Positions 10,460 through 22,500 of a DNA stretch of 64,000 nucleotides are shown here, in pieces. A program made the position numbers and the translations under genes. Source of the DNA: Gonatopus flavifemur (taxonomy: Eukaryota > Arthropoda > Insecta > Hymenoptera > Dryinidae); assembly GCA_018340375.1 (NCBI GenBank), contig JAFFJZ010000006.1, forward strand, positions 12,728,001 to 12,792,000. Reading direction: 5' to 3'. How positions within the stretch are numbered: the first letter of the stretch is position 1; each line of letters begins with the position of its first letter. Below the pieces are notes generated by a model that did not search any database, was not told the DNA's origin, and saw only the letters and a list, made by a program, of their open reading frames with translations.

Positions 10460-11968
10460 CAATGTTAAAAAAAACTGGAACTTCCCGGTACCCAGGAACT
10501 GGAAAATTTCTGTTCATGTACAGTACTGTTTCAGTTTACGTACAAGAAAATCCCTGTGGTACCGGAATTTTTCCGTATTTCACATGAAATTTCATGTTTT
10601 TCACTTCAATTTTGCAGTATAAATACAAGAATTTTCTGATACGTGTACTGGAATTTTCACAATTTGAATGTAATTTTTCAGTAGAAATGTACAGGTCAAT
10701 TGCTTCCACACTGAAAGTAAGGTACCTATCCTAATGTTTCCGATTTTACATAGGACTGAATTCAAAAATTAATTGCTATTTTCACACTGCAGTATTTTGT
10801 ATCATGTGAACAGAGGTGTAGAAACCGATGGACGTCCTAGTGTCATGAACAATGAAACATATTGATTAGTATGATGAAAAAATCTACTCGTGAATGGAAT
10901 TAAATCGTAATGTTTACGATGTTACATAATGACCTTCAGATAAGAATCTGGAAAAATTTGGCGTATGTTTCAAAGAATATTGAAATAAATTTATAAATAT
11001 ACGTCAATAAATTACATATCTAATAAGTTTGTCTTAAATATAAATCAGAATATTTCACTAATTTCTAATGATTGTAAAATGAAACGCAACGAAGATTTTG
11101 TTATTTCAAAATTAGGATTTTTATAATTTCTGTTCATAGTTCATGTGCATGATGCGAAAAAGTCAATTTGTATTCAGAGTGCGATTAATCTAACAATGAA
11201 TGTGGAACAGTTATTTGATGCGCTCAATCGTAATTCTTTCTCAAACCACCTTTTTTTAGGAATATACCGGTGTATCGTCGTTTCGTGAATATTTTGCGGG
11301 TTCATTTGTCTCAAACATTTTTCGATCATACACACTGATGTGTTAATTGTGCCGCATGAAGTTGGTATTGCAACATCGTACTTATTACGATGTACATCCC
11401 ATCCACTACATTTTTACAGGGCTTTCCACAACTACGCATCTTTAGATCAATTGTCATATGTAAATTGTGGTTGTTATGAATACGATATAGCCTGAAATTT
11501 GTTACAGAATATAGTTATCATGATGTTGGATTCGATACTATGTAACATTCTGATCATTATGATTTACGTGGAGGTTATTAAGATTTAATCGATCAAAGAT
11601 TGATACAAAAAACGGTCTCCAATGCTATGCTGAAAAAATGCAGCTTATTTCGATGTTTACATAGCAGTGAGTGTTACTTAATTTTCTCCGTGTAGTTGGG
11701 ACAACTAAATGTTGGTTGCCGCAGCTCGATTTTTATTTACGCTAGCTAGACTCTAGTTGGGGTGAATAAAAGACCAGCTGTCTGAAATATGAATAAATTG
11801 GTTTATTCAATGGGAATAAAAAATATAGTTGTGACAAATAAAATTTAGCTAGCACAACTAAATTTTTATTTGAAGTTACTGAATTTTCTAGCTGTCGAAT
11901 ATTCGAATAGATCCTTTCTCTCAGTGCAGTACGGTACTGGAAGTTTCCTGAAGTTTTTTTTTACAGTG
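10460..11968 (+). mobile_element. Element AE, Tc1/mariner-like by TA duplication
   Basis: The left end CAATGTTAAAAAAAACTGG and the inverted right end (CACTGTAAAAAAAAACTTC on the minus strand) bound 1.5 kb. TA lies immediately outside both ends (10458-10459 and 11969-11970). Removing AE with one TA restores a continuous family B body. A TA target fits Tc1/mariner-like elements. No transposase frame is visible; the interior is AT-rich and includes another repeat (AK). Confidence 0.65.
11690..11930. repeat. Repeat AK, AGTTGTGACAA/ACAACTAAAT-rich
   Basis: The opening GTAGTTGGGACAACTAAATG and the later inverted words (TAGTTGTGACAAATAAAATT, GCACAACTAAATTTTTATTT) give the block partial dyad symmetry. 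It lies inside AE, probably as a further insertion. The boundaries are approximate. Confidence 0.4.
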
Positions 11969-12044
11969 TATAGCGAAAAGTTTGCTACTCCAGCAAAATT
12001 AGATCTCGCTGTCACAGCGAATTTTTTCTCTCTCCGTGTAAATT

Positions 12045-12684
12045 GATAATCAAAGTAACGAAAAGCAGTTCGTTTAGAGATATATTACCCAACTAATGCC
12101 GTTAGAATGACATTCGTTGTCCCTAGCGAACCATCTTCAACGATTGTTTTTTTAGTTGAAAATCGAGACATCTCGACGGATTCGTATATCGTTCTTGATA
12201 TTACACTCTTACCTGAAGAACGCGTGGTTTCACGGATGATTCGTGTCTCGACAGGAACGAGAGCATATTGTTCTCCTGACCTGCAATTTGATACGAGATG
12301 ATACAGTATTCTAGGGACTATATGAAACGAGAGAGAAGGTATTCCCATCTCATCTTACAACATCACTATCCTGTAATGATACTGTACCCGATCGAACGTG
12401 TTTTTCTTTCTCATTCTCTTTTCACTACTTTACGATGTATCGCATTTCATAGAATTTCAATTTTCTAAACTTTTTCCAAACAGAAACACCATTGATCAAT
12501 GATTTTTATGTACAACGATAATTGTAATAATTAGCAGTTGAAGTAAGTGAAATTCAGAATATTTAGTTAGCCTTTCATGTTTTAGGAATACTCTTTCAAG
12601 ATCAGCGCGGAATAGGATTTTTTAGGAATTGCTAAAGATTTCAAAAAATGTTTTAATTGGTTCAAGCTCTTTTTTTTGTTTCAA
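12045..12684. other. Unique stretch, no gene seen
   Basis: Both strands carry a short frame over 12085-12348 (64-87 codons). They are mirror images of the same bases and have no domain. Nothing else is recognised. Confidence 0.4.
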
Positions 12685-13850
12685 AATTCGCTCTCCTCGT
12701 TGCATCAAAATTTAGTACCTGATGAAATAGTACTTAACTTTCTCAAAGTTACGGCTTGAAATATTTATTTTTGAAGATCGTTCGGAATTTAGGGGACGTT
12801 CAGTAATTACGTGAGGTGTTCAAGGTGAGGGGGATCGAGCTAAATCTCATCAAATCTCCCTTGGGGGAGAAGGGTGGTCTTAGCAATTATCACGTGATTT
12901 TTTTTCTGGCAAAAACGGTGTAAAATTGCGTGAAATTATTTGGAAAAAATTTTGAAAAAATTCAATTTCATCCCTGTGACTTCAAAATACGGTAATATTC
13001 TTGAATACTAGTTTTTCCTAGTCCTCAATAAAAGTGATAAAAAAGATTGTGCGTGTTTTCTTTTTTCAATAATCCAAGCATCCACACCAAAAACACAAAT
13101 TTTGGAAAATCTCACGTGAGATTGGGAGAGGGGGGAGGGAGTTGCGGAAAATCTTAGAAAATCTCACCAGAAGAGCGAGAGGGGAGGGGGTCAAAAATCC
13201 TCGAAAACGTCTCACATAATTGATGGACACCCCCTTATTAATGTTTTCAAATTCACTGGTTTTGATGTTCTCGAGCAACAACTTGAAAATTGTAAAAAGA
13301 ATGAAATTCCTAAAATTGATGAAATCAAGGGATTAATCTAATTAATTTAATTATCTCAAGTTTTTTCCATTTATTCAATTAACTTATTGAGAACATTCAT
13401 ATTATCGTGATGTATCGAATTTCTTTTCTAGCTCGTGATGTATTTGCATCCATTGAAATGCCCATTAAAAGTGATAGTACATATTGAGAGTTGATACGAA
13501 TTTTTGAAGATCGCTCGAAAATAAATTCATAAAAAATTCATATTTTGAGCTGTAACTTTGAAAAATTTACTACGCTGTGAAAAATCGCTTCCCAAATGTC
13601 ATATGAATTTCTGTGAAGCAATTAACACATAAATTTTGTATAAATTTTCAAAATTTTTCCTGACTTTTCGTATGGAATTGTATGACATATTATACAGAAT
13701 TATGATTTTCTTATGAAATTCATCATTGAACTAGATTTCAATTACAAGTTTCAGAATTCATCTGATATAGAAATAATTTCAGACAATTTTTTTTGCGGTT
13801 TATTATTTTAGATACTAAATTCGACCGCAACGAGGGGAAGAAAAAAAAGA
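12685..13850. mobile_element. Foldback element AG hosting AF
   Basis: The left arm reads CTCCTCGTTGCATCAAAATT, then TCTCAAAGTTACGGCTTGAA and TTTGAAGATCGTTCGG. It is mirrored on the right by TTTGAAGATCGCTCG, GAGCTGTAACTTTGAAAA and finally ACTAAATTCGACCGCAACGA. The arms are imperfect (old) and spread over several hundred bases. AF sits between them. No coding frame. Confidence 0.5.
12792..13234 (+). mobile_element. PIF/Harbinger-like MITE AF with TTA duplication
   Basis: The left end GGGGACGTTCAGTAATTACG is paired with the right end, whose minus strand reads GGGGGTGTCCATCAATTATG; both continue with TGAG(G/A). TTA flanks the element on each side (12789-12791 and 13235-13237). A 3-bp TTA duplication with G-rich ends is typical of PIF/Harbinger elements. 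Its subterminal regions are unusually G-rich (GAGGGGGATCG, CTCCCTTGGGGGAG). Confidence 0.7.
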
Positions 13851-13859
13851 ATCCCAATT

Positions 13860-16599
13860 ATTTTTAGACTTTAAAAAAATCTCGAGCGATCCCCAAAAAA
13901 TGTTCTTTCCAGCGAATCTTTAGAGAGAATTTCCAGAACATGAAAAACTAAAATATTTTCACACGAGACAAATTCGAGACCAATCAAATTTTGAGAATTT
14001 TGTAGAGCCCTGATAGAGAAAATTCATATCTTTTCCCACGCGTGGGAAATTTAAGAATGGAAGAGAAAATTTATCAATCCAAAGGAGAGAGAAGGTTCGG
14101 TAATCTCTAATCTTGTTCTGAAAATTGCAGGTGCTTAAATTTATGACATTAATCAACGAGGGGGCTATCTTTTGAAATCACATACAAAGGTGAGAAGAAA
14201 AGGGTGAAAAGGATGGATGAGAAGGGAGATTGATCTACGACTCCGAAAAAGGGTTCAGACCCCTCTTCGTTGCGATGCATAAGGTGACATTCCAAAACTT
14301 ATTCTCTTTGTGCGACAGGAAAAAACTCTTGATATCCAAGACAAATTAGGTTGATTGTCAAAAACTTCGAATCAACGAACCTCTCATTCCTCCGTGGTGT
14401 AACAATTAATTAGTAAAAAAAATATTGCATTGAATTATAAATTTGCATTATATAGTTGCCATCTCATATGAATGAAGAACGTTGATTATTATTGAATAAA
14501 TTAATAAAATTCGATCCCGAGCAGAGAAGGAAGAAAAAGATGATGCAAATCCCTTCTTCTGTCGATGTAACCTGAATATCGTAAGAGTTTATTGATCACG
14601 AAATAAAAAAAGGATCGTATAATATCATAAAGAATAATCCAGGTAACGAACTGTCTTCTTGTAAGCATCAGGGATGAACAACGTCACGTTTTCCATTTTA
14701 AATATCCCAAAAGCGTAAGTGGGATGTTAATCGATCAGCTACTGCTTTTCTGCCTTCGTCTTGCTTTTTGCTTTTTTCTTCTTTTTTTTCTCTCTCTCTT
14801 TCTTCCTGCGGATAGGGTTTTGTTCGTTCTTGGGCCCTGCTTCTGTACGTTGAACGGGGAAATCGGGGGACCTGATGAGTCACGGACGGTGGTGGTAGTA
14901 CCCAACAGCGAGGGGGTCCAGTGGAACTCAAATATCACTCTTCGAACATTTATTTTTCTCAAAAACCTCATATCTTCCATGTCATATTTTCTGTGCTTTG
15001 TCAAACCCATATAAATCCGATAAAAGAGTCGATAATATTTTGTTCTCATAATTTATTAACACAACGTGGTATGTGTATAAGATACGAGAGAGGGGGAGAG
15101 TTGATTTTATGCACATGTTATGTGAATTCAAAAAAACAATGTTCAAAATCACGATGTTAGATTGGATCGAATGTAAAATCCTGCAACTTGAAAGTCGTTG
15201 AAATTGAATTTGTTTGTGGTTGAGAACCATTCTTGTCGAAGCCAGAGGTTCAGGTACGTTAGGAACACGTGCAGTCTCGAACGGTCCAGTCTCTCTCCCT
15301 CCAGCTCCTCCTCTATACCCTGTGCTCTCCCTTCATCGCCTGGTAAATGTGTTCGTGTTCAGATTGTGCCCCTCGTATTCATATGTGTGTTGTATGCAAG
15401 TATAAATATAGTATCTTCCTCTTTCTCGCCTCGCAATCTCTTTCTCTCCCCTTCTACTCCTCATTATCTTCTCTTGGTATCCTAAGATATATTCCAGAAG
15501 GGGAGATTTGTATTTCTGTATTGGACGTATTGTTCGTGTGGGTTGGCTCTCCCTGGCAGGTTAGCCACCTGTTGACTAACCTGAACCTCAAAGATCTGCC
15601 TACACAAACCTCCTCTCTCCTATCCCCCTTCTTTTATCCCCCTTTAGTGTTTTTCAAACTATCCCAACCTCTATTCCCTCAATCTTCGACTGATATATAG
15701 GGGTGAGGGACCTTTAGTTGGCTTACACACAAACCTGTACGCACTTGAAATCATCAATGCCAGTCTTAGCTCCGCTTCTCTACCTCTCTTCTGCTTTTTC
15801 TCCCTATATTTCTATTATGTCAGTTTTGTCCTCGAATTCGGTAAACGTCGATCGAGTCGAACCATTTTCACCCAACCACTGGGGCGTATGGAACGCTTTT
15901 TGAATAGACATTTCAATATATTTACGAGACCTCGACAACGGAAGAATGATATCTCTATTGTCGAAAGTTCATATTTCACATAATTGGATGGATACTCGCC
16001 GTGGACAAATCATATTTTATACACAAATCACGTTTTGTCGTTCCATCAAATTTTTCAACAATCATTCTTGGGTGTTGAAACTTATTCTTTGTTTTCAGAA
16101 GATGTATTCGTATTTCGATGCATGAAGATCAGCATTTCAATATTTTGCTGATTGAATGTTCTTTTTTTTTACTCTCGTTCATTTCCATCTCTGAAACGTA
16201 CCGTTAGAAATTGCTGATAACAAGAGGGCTCCGCCCCTTGAAACTCGCTTCGCTCTTTTCAGGAAGTATACAAGATCGTGCTTGTTTCGTTCGTACTCGC
16301 GACTCACAACACGTTATGTATATTAGATGTATCTTTCAAACACATCGATACACTTGGATCATGTAAGAAAACTACGAGGATATTTGTTTTCCAATTATAT
16401 CATAACTAGATAAATAGGACGAGGGAAATCTATGAATCCATACATCTTCGTTCCTCCATTTTTATCGAAATTTCATTGCGTATGAACATGTCTGGAGGGA
16501 ACGAGGCTCGTCAGGTGCAACGATTGTCAAATGACGTTAATTTGTTTCGAAGAAAAATAGAAATCACGTACTAGGAAAACAAAATTATTTCCCTGTAGC
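13860..16599. other. Mostly unique stretch, no gene seen
   Basis: Open frames of up to 117 codons overlap on both strands and lie in pyrimidine-rich DNA (14745-14810, 15290-15480), where long open frames are cheap. A more GC-rich patch at about 14830-14930 and another at 15240-15340 have no recognisable coding signature. They might be untranslated exons or regulatory DNA; I cannot tell. Confidence 0.4.
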
Positions 16600-16985
16600 G
16601 AGGAATTATTTGCTGAGGAAGCAAAATTTAGCTGGGAAATTGGAAATTTTTTGCTCCCACGGTTAAAAGATTGCTACCACAGCAAAAGGTGTCCAGCGTA
16701 AGCAGATATAATTGTCATAGTGAACTTTTTGACCGTGGAAAATATTCGGAAAAACCATCGCCACGCGCGAGCCACTTTTTAGCAGTGGCGGCGAAAAATA
16801 TTGACTTCTCCAGAGAAATTTGTGAACCATTCTTCATATAATATCAAAATTTGCTGGAGGAGCAAACATTTTTTGCTGCTACAGCTAAAAAAATTGCTGT
16901 TGTGGTCGACGAGATGATTGCTATGACAGCAAAGAATTTTCTGCTCCAGCGAAAGGGACCCAGCAAAATTAGATTTCGCAGTCAC
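16600..16985 (+). mobile_element. Family B remnants
   Basis: Blocks such as TGCTGGAGGAGCAAACATTT, TTGCTGCTACAGCTAAAAAA, TTCTGCTCCAGCGAAAGGG and ACCCAGCAAAATTAGATTT follow the order of the complete B element. The copy runs directly into the related element at 16987-17195. Confidence 0.6.
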
Positions 16986-16986
16986 A

Positions 16987-17195
16987 CGCGGAGAGAAAAG
17001 TATTGCTGGCATAACAAGCAGGTCTGTTACTTAGCTGTAAGAGCAAGACAAATGGTCGACACAACTGAAATTTTTGGCTGACATAAACACATTTGTTAAT
17101 AGAACTAAGGTGTTAGCTGCTGTAGTGAATATTTTTGCAAGAACAACAAATTTCTTTGTAGCCGCTATAGTAGCAAACCATTTTTTCTCCGTGCA
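16987..17195 (+). mobile_element. MITE subfamily B2, copy 1
   Basis: The left end CGGAGAGAAAAGTATTGCTG and the right end TAGCAAACCATTTTTTCTCC followed by GTGCA form inverted termini. The body is shared with 53926-54153, including AACAAGCAGGTCTGTTAC, GGCTGACATAAAC and the terminal CGCTATAGTAGCAAACC. About 210 bp, non-coding. Confidence 0.75.
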
Positions 17196-17267
17196 GCAGA
17201 TGGCTTTTTATTTCCACGCAACTTGAGCTGATATTCAGTTGACCAGGTTTGATTTAATATGTAACAG

Positions 17268-17508
17268 CACGGAAAAGAATAAGTAATCCATATTCTCGTT
17301 GACTCGGGTGTGTCACTTTTGGTTGGAGCAGCAATTCGAGAAGAATTCGTACACTGGATTTCAATGATTTGTTAACTTTGTCCATTATTTCGATGATTAA
17401 AATGAAAAGTGCAACAATGGACAAAGTCAACGAATTATTAACATTTGCTTCAACCAAAGCTGACATACCCTATTCAACGAAAATTTGGTTTACTAATTTT
17501 TCCTGTCA
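17268..17508 (+). mobile_element. Foldback MITE AD with CACGGAAAAGAATAAGTAAT termini
   Basis: The left arm (CACGGAAAAGAATAAGTAAT, then CTCGTTGACTCGGGTGTGTC, CTTTTGGTTGGAGCA, ACTTTGTCCATTATTTC) is mirrored by the right arm (AATGGACAAAGTCAACG, GCTTCAACCAAAGCTGACAT, TTTACTAATTTTTCCTGTC). Most of the 241 bp can fold into one hairpin. No protein is encoded. Confidence 0.7.
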
Positions 17509-17559
17509 ACACATTCTATCACGGAGAAAAACGGAATCCGTCGGGACAGAGAAATCTAT

Positions 17560-17730
17560 TTTTCCTAGGTTTCTTTTATGCCGAAGCAACACATTTTTCG
17601 CAATGACAGCTAGCTAATTGCTATCACAGCAATCTTATTTTAGCCACGACAACGGTTTCTTCAGCTGTGACAACAAAAAGTGTTTGCTCCTTGTATATTA
17701 CATCGAAAATGTTGCTGCTTCAGCCAATCA
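17560..17730 (+). mobile_element. Family B remnant
   Basis: It contains TTGCTATCACAGCAATC, CAGCTGTGACAACAAAAAG and TTGCTGCTTCAGCCAATC, the dyad words typical of B. The termini are not recognisable. Confidence 0.45.
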
Positions 17731-18159
17731 TGTTACCAATGGCCTCGATTTGCGACGTCAGTAAATTTTCTTCCCCGAATATATTAAAGACTCCATGTCT
17801 AGAGATCCCAATAAAAATATCCCCGACAAAAGATCCCAAAAAAATTGAATCCGCGTAAAAAAACACCCCCGGACAAAATATCCCGTCACGGACTGTATCT
17901 GGTGAATAGGATCATGGATTGTTATGTATGCATGTTCGTTAATTCACAAAAGCAACGTATGCCGAAGTAAACTAAGTTTTATTCAAATATCATTACTTCA
18001 CAATACAGTATTAAGAGCAATTCCTTGCAGGTGTCCTACACAGTAAAAAGTAAATCTTAATTTCATGATGGACTGATTTTCAGATAAGGCTTAAAGTCAG
18101 CAATATTACGATTTCAGCCGTAATATGGGGTGAAAAAGAGTTATAGCTGGATTAAATTC

Positions 18160-18283
18160 AATTCCCTAGTAGGAATTACTCTAGTCATTCTCTAGGCGAT
18201 TACAAGGCCTTGCAAGTCCCTCACAAGGGGCTGGTGAAGCCTCGCAAGGCCTAGAGAATCACTAGAATGATTTCTGCTAGGTT
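18160..18283. mobile_element. Small hairpin element T
   Basis: CTAGTCATTCTCTAGGC and GGCCTTGCAAG on the left are mirrored by CTCGCAAGGCCTAGAGAATC and ACTAGAATGATTTCTGCTAG on the right. The ends (CCCTAGTAGGAATT and ATTTCTGCTAGG) resemble those of U and AL. About 124 bp, able to fold end to end. Confidence 0.6.
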
Positions 18284-18424
18284 TAAATCGGATAATGTGC
18301 TGATTATGAGCAATGCCTATCTTATAGTCAGCCATGCAGAGCTTGATGGATAATTCAGAAAAAAAAACATCTGAAAATAAGATTAGACCTCTTTCATTTT
18401 CAGTGTTACAATCGTTTATATGTA

Positions 18425-18443
18425 CATATATATATATATATAT
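18425..18443 (+). repeat. (TA)n microsatellite
   Basis: An alternating AT run of about 19 bases is embedded between TGTAC and GTGCATG. It lies within element X1. Confidence 0.85.
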
Positions 18444-18780
18444 GTGCATGTAATTGATTACAGTTTCAATTCAGTCAAATTATTTTAGGTTTTTTATTTA
18501 TTATTCAAGGTGCCTAACAAATTCGGTCACAAGTTGCAATACCAACTTCGTAAAAGCTTGTTATTGGATTTTCCGCACTGTTAATGGATTTTTTATGTCG
18601 ACACTTTCACTTCAAAATTACAACACAAATTGGAATTAATCAAAACCTGCGGAGGTATTCACATTTGCACTAATTATCAGTTCCCGTAAAATGTCTTCCA
18701 AATTTATCTTTGACTTCACACTATACATACTATTAAATTATACTATTATGAAATGATTTATCACATCCGTCGATCGAAAC

Positions 18781-18866
18781 GGTACCATGTCGGAGTGGTT
18801 AAACGCAAAGGACTAGGACAGGTTATTCCAGCAACAACGTGGGTTCAAATCTCCCGATGAGGGTTA
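18781..18866 (+). pseudogene. tRNA-Ser/Leu-like remnant
   Basis: A box A-like word (TCGGAGTGGTTAAACGC, close to the class II tRNA form) is followed by GACTAGGA, an intervening arm and a box B-like word (GGGTTCAAATCTCCC). Length and spacing fit a class II tRNA with a long variable arm. The 5' acceptor strand GGTACCA has no matching 3' strand after the T arm (GATGAGG), so a functional tRNA is unlikely. It is either a tRNA pseudogene or the head of a tRNA-derived SINE. Confidence 0.45.
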
Positions 18867-19571
18867 AAGATCTTAAAAAACTACGATCACGATATAATTG
18901 AACAATCAACAAAGTGAACTGAATAACTTCACACAACGGGGGATTTTTGTTTGTATCCTCCGAATGAACACAAACATATTTCTCATCGTCGATAGGTAAC
19001 GCTATGTTGCGTAAAACAAAACAAAAAAACAATCCACGAACCCATTCATCAGCAACAATTCACTTTGAATTTCAGTTCAAAATCAGTTTTAATTTCAGTT
19101 CAATGGAGATTAATGTAAGCTGTGTTCTTGTTTGAGTTTGAGAACGTTTTTAGTGGCTGACTTTAAGTTTAATGAGTCTTCTTTCGGCTGCATCTGAAAT
19201 TCAGTTCATATTCTAACTGAAATTGAGTTTTTCTTTTTACCGTGTAGAGTGTCAGCGTTCTCGTAAGTGAAAATTACATTCAATAATCTGTGGTCATAAT
19301 CTCTGTATTTTTTTCTTTTAGGATTTCTATAATTGTCCTGCCGGTGGTTTGTTGCTGTAGTAGCAACTCATTTGTGCTTTGTTTGATTTCAAGGTGTTTA
19401 TGAATCGGCCAATCGAACCATGATATATTGTTCGAACTCTGTTCTTGAAAATAGTCCTTGTACAAACAACGCATTGGGAGCAACATACTGCAACAAACTC
19501 CCGGACAATTCTTGTCCGGGGGTGTTTCCACGCGGAATCAATTTTTTAGGGATCTTTTGTCAGGGATATTT

Positions 19572-22500
19572 AAACGTGTTACGATACTAAATCACTGATA
19601 TCGAGACGATAGAGATCAATTAATAACCGTTCAATACGCTAGCGGTTGATTATCTCGATTGGTTATTCTTTCTCATCCATCCGTAAATAGTTTTCTCAAT
19701 TGTTTTTCTCACAACCGCTTCACACGATCGGTGATTACGAGGGAGCGAATATCGAGGGACGTGGAAAACATAAATCTCTCAAGAAGTATTCTTTCACAAT
19801 TGGAGGAGAAATCTATCCATTAAGAGACATTTCAGTTGTTAAACTACATTGTGAACTTAGATACACTACACGACGAAGCAAATACCATACCAACTACATT
19901 ACATAATTGGAGGAATTATTTTTCATCAACTGCATGTGTAGTTGAAGCAATTTAATAAAGATTGAGATCAACGAATAACAGATCCATTTCAGAGTAATGT
20001 TCATTCGAATTAATGCTATGAATTATTGAATGGACTCGAGATATCCGAAGTGATTTTACAGTACATTTGAGGAGAGGATTATACATATTTCGTTCTAACG
20101 CGTGCGAATTGATGAATCAATGAATCAAGTATGTATTCGGAAATGTTGAAATTTGCAGTTCGAAGACTCGAGAAGGAAATCACAAATCATTACACGTAGA
20201 AGGTAACAAATGACAAGATTTATCCGAATTCTTCGTTCGTTCATTCGAGTATTCCTCATTCTGATTCAAATCGAATCAAGCGTACCGATTCATTTGAATA
20301 ATATCAGATAACAAGGACTCGTTCGTTCGCAAGAATCCCCCTTTTCTGCGAACATAAATTATCGGAAGCGTCATTCAATTTATAAAACCTGTCTACATTT
20401 AAATGAGATATCCACAGTCCCACCTCATTAGAAAAAACAGATTCAAACGAATCAGTTCTTCGAGCTTGCACCGGAGAATTAATATTCATGAGAACGGAAC
20501 CTGAGAATGAGAATGATGGAATTTTATTTTGATCCGGTGTTACTCAACGTATCACCCTATTGACGATTTTTACTCCTCTCCTGGTCAGAACTTGATCGCA
20601 TTATGCTCACCGGGTTCCCGCAAAAGTGGGTGTACTTTTTATACGTCGTCACCCCGAACGTGACACAAAGGTATTTTTATTCCTGTCTCCATCGTTCACC
20701 CTCCATCCCTGCGACACAATGCTTCTCACTTTGGTGGAGCAGCAGAAATGTAGTAACACCAGGGATCTACATATCAATGGTTATCTCTTACACGGTTCGC
20801 AGGTGTACGCTACCCTACTTACTATAAAAGAACAAACCTTTCGGGACAAGTGTGTGACGGTAAACGCCCCTGTATGTATTTTCAAAAACGGTTACACCAT
20901 GATTTGTTCCAATCTCTCTCCTCTCTTTTCGCTTTCCTCTTCCCCCAGTGGACAAGAAAGGGACGAGGAGATATTCGACGAGGGAGATTCGAGCTTTGCC
21001 GTCTTTCGAGAACAGAGACAGAGAAGATCGAAGGGGAAACTGCTTCTCTGTATGGGAATCTTACAGGTGTATGGTTTTCTAAGAGCACTCGCCTTGGGCA
21101 ACTTTTGTTATACGAGGATACGTATAGGGTGAGGGCTGCTGCTCTAGGTCTCTTCGATGGTGATATTAAAACACAATATCCTATGGGACAAAAAACTTTT
21201 CTATAGCTATTGTGAAGAAGATGACACTGTTCGAATGCACGTGTATGAGAATTCAAAACCTCAGAAACAGACCAGTTCGAATCTCGTCAGGCTGATATTA
21301 ATGCAAATCGAGATAGTAGAGAATGAATTCATTAAACAAAAAAGAAGGAAAATCAAACAGTATCGAATCGACCTTCGGATGGATTTATTCTCCATGTTCT
21401 TCAAACACACCGCGGATAGAGTAGTAGTACATTCATTATAATTCCAATGAGTGTTAATTACATTTCAAATTACAGTATGTTTACAACCACTGGTATTGTT
21501 CTTGTATTCGAAGGAAAAGAAAAACGGCATTGGAGAGTTCACGCTTCGCTACGCCCCTGAATCTCAGCTGCACTTTGCTTCCCTTATGATTCATCCTTTT
21601 TTTCTTCCCCATGCTTGACGAGTCAGCCCGGTACACCGGCTCTTGATTGTGTTCAGCTATGTTTGGGCGCACTCATCCCGTATGCCGTCCCTTCTCCCCC
21701 CGTCCCATTAGGGTTACCTCTTTTGCGGACCCCTCTCGTACTTCTTTCTTCAAACCCTATAAGGCCCACTGGCTATCAACTACCACAGGTGTTTACATTA
21801 GTGCAATTCATCGGAGAACCCAACAAAACGACGATTCTAACTTCCAACACCCGTATGCAACTCGTGCACGTGAATGCTACTGTATTAACGAAAGAGATGG
21901 ATGAAAGACGCAAATACACCCTCGGAAAAATGCACCGTTACGATGTTTTAACAGAAAAGGGGAAAAAAAAAATACGCAACGAACGGAAGGATGAGTCACA
22001 TCGTCGTTTTGCAAAAACCGCTCTTCGAGTGAGTTGCGTAAGACATTTGGAATTCGTATTGAATTTCCAAGTGGATTTTCTCCAAATCCTGAATTCTATG
22101 ATGTAATTCGAGAACGAGAATACAAGTAAATATGACAACAATGATGTCTGCCACAAGTGATTTATCATTCCGATGGAGCATCGATCAGAGGATTTCACAA
22201 AGGACCCAGGACCCAAAAGTCCGTGAAAAATAATCAGGTCAAATATGAGAATATAACATTTCATCTCGAGTCGAGACTCGATTGACGGATTAGAGATATT
22301 CCAAGTGTTGAAACCGGTGATTCGAAAAAAAGAAGAAGAGAAGAATGAGAGATCTTTACATCGGTTATTCGTTGTTGAGTAGTTCGAATCGATAATGGAA
22401 AGAATAAGACGACGGAATGGCCATTGTGTTGTTGAGGCGACTCGGTATGTAACGGTACTTAAAGGGAGATCTAATCGCGCAACAGTAGCCTGTTTCGGGG

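Larger units (their letters stand above)
10340..12038 (+). mobile_element. Family B element split by AE
   Basis: The left part (TGGAGGAGCAAAAATTTTCC, then AAATCGCTGTCATAG) and the right part (TTTGCTACTCCAGCAAAA, then GCTGTCACAGCGAATTTTTT and CTCTCCGTG) are consecutive blocks in the complete B copy at 57345-57597. Here they are separated by about 1.5 kb of element AE. Confidence 0.65.
17815..19571 (+). mobile_element. Element X1 with 60-bp inverted repeats
   Basis: The left end (AAATATCCCCGACAAAAGAT, then ATTGAATCCGCGT, AACACCCCCGGACA) is inverted at the right end (TGTCCGGGGGTGTTTCCACG, CGGAATCAATTTTTTAGGG, ATCTTTTGTCAGGGATATTT). The 1.76-kb interior contains hairpin T, a TA microsatellite and a tRNA-like segment. 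Open frames inside reach only about 85 codons. The terminal words are shared with X2. Confidence 0.7.

Noticed and set aside
20626..21132. 168-codon plus-strand open frame
   Set aside because: No domain, overlapped by a 124-codon minus frame, and in locally GC-richer DNA where stop codons are rarer. One such frame is expected by chance in 64 kb read in six frames.
21615..22106. 163-codon plus-strand open frame
   Set aside because: Low-complexity proline/leucine start, a lysine-rich end from an A-rich stretch, no recognisable family.
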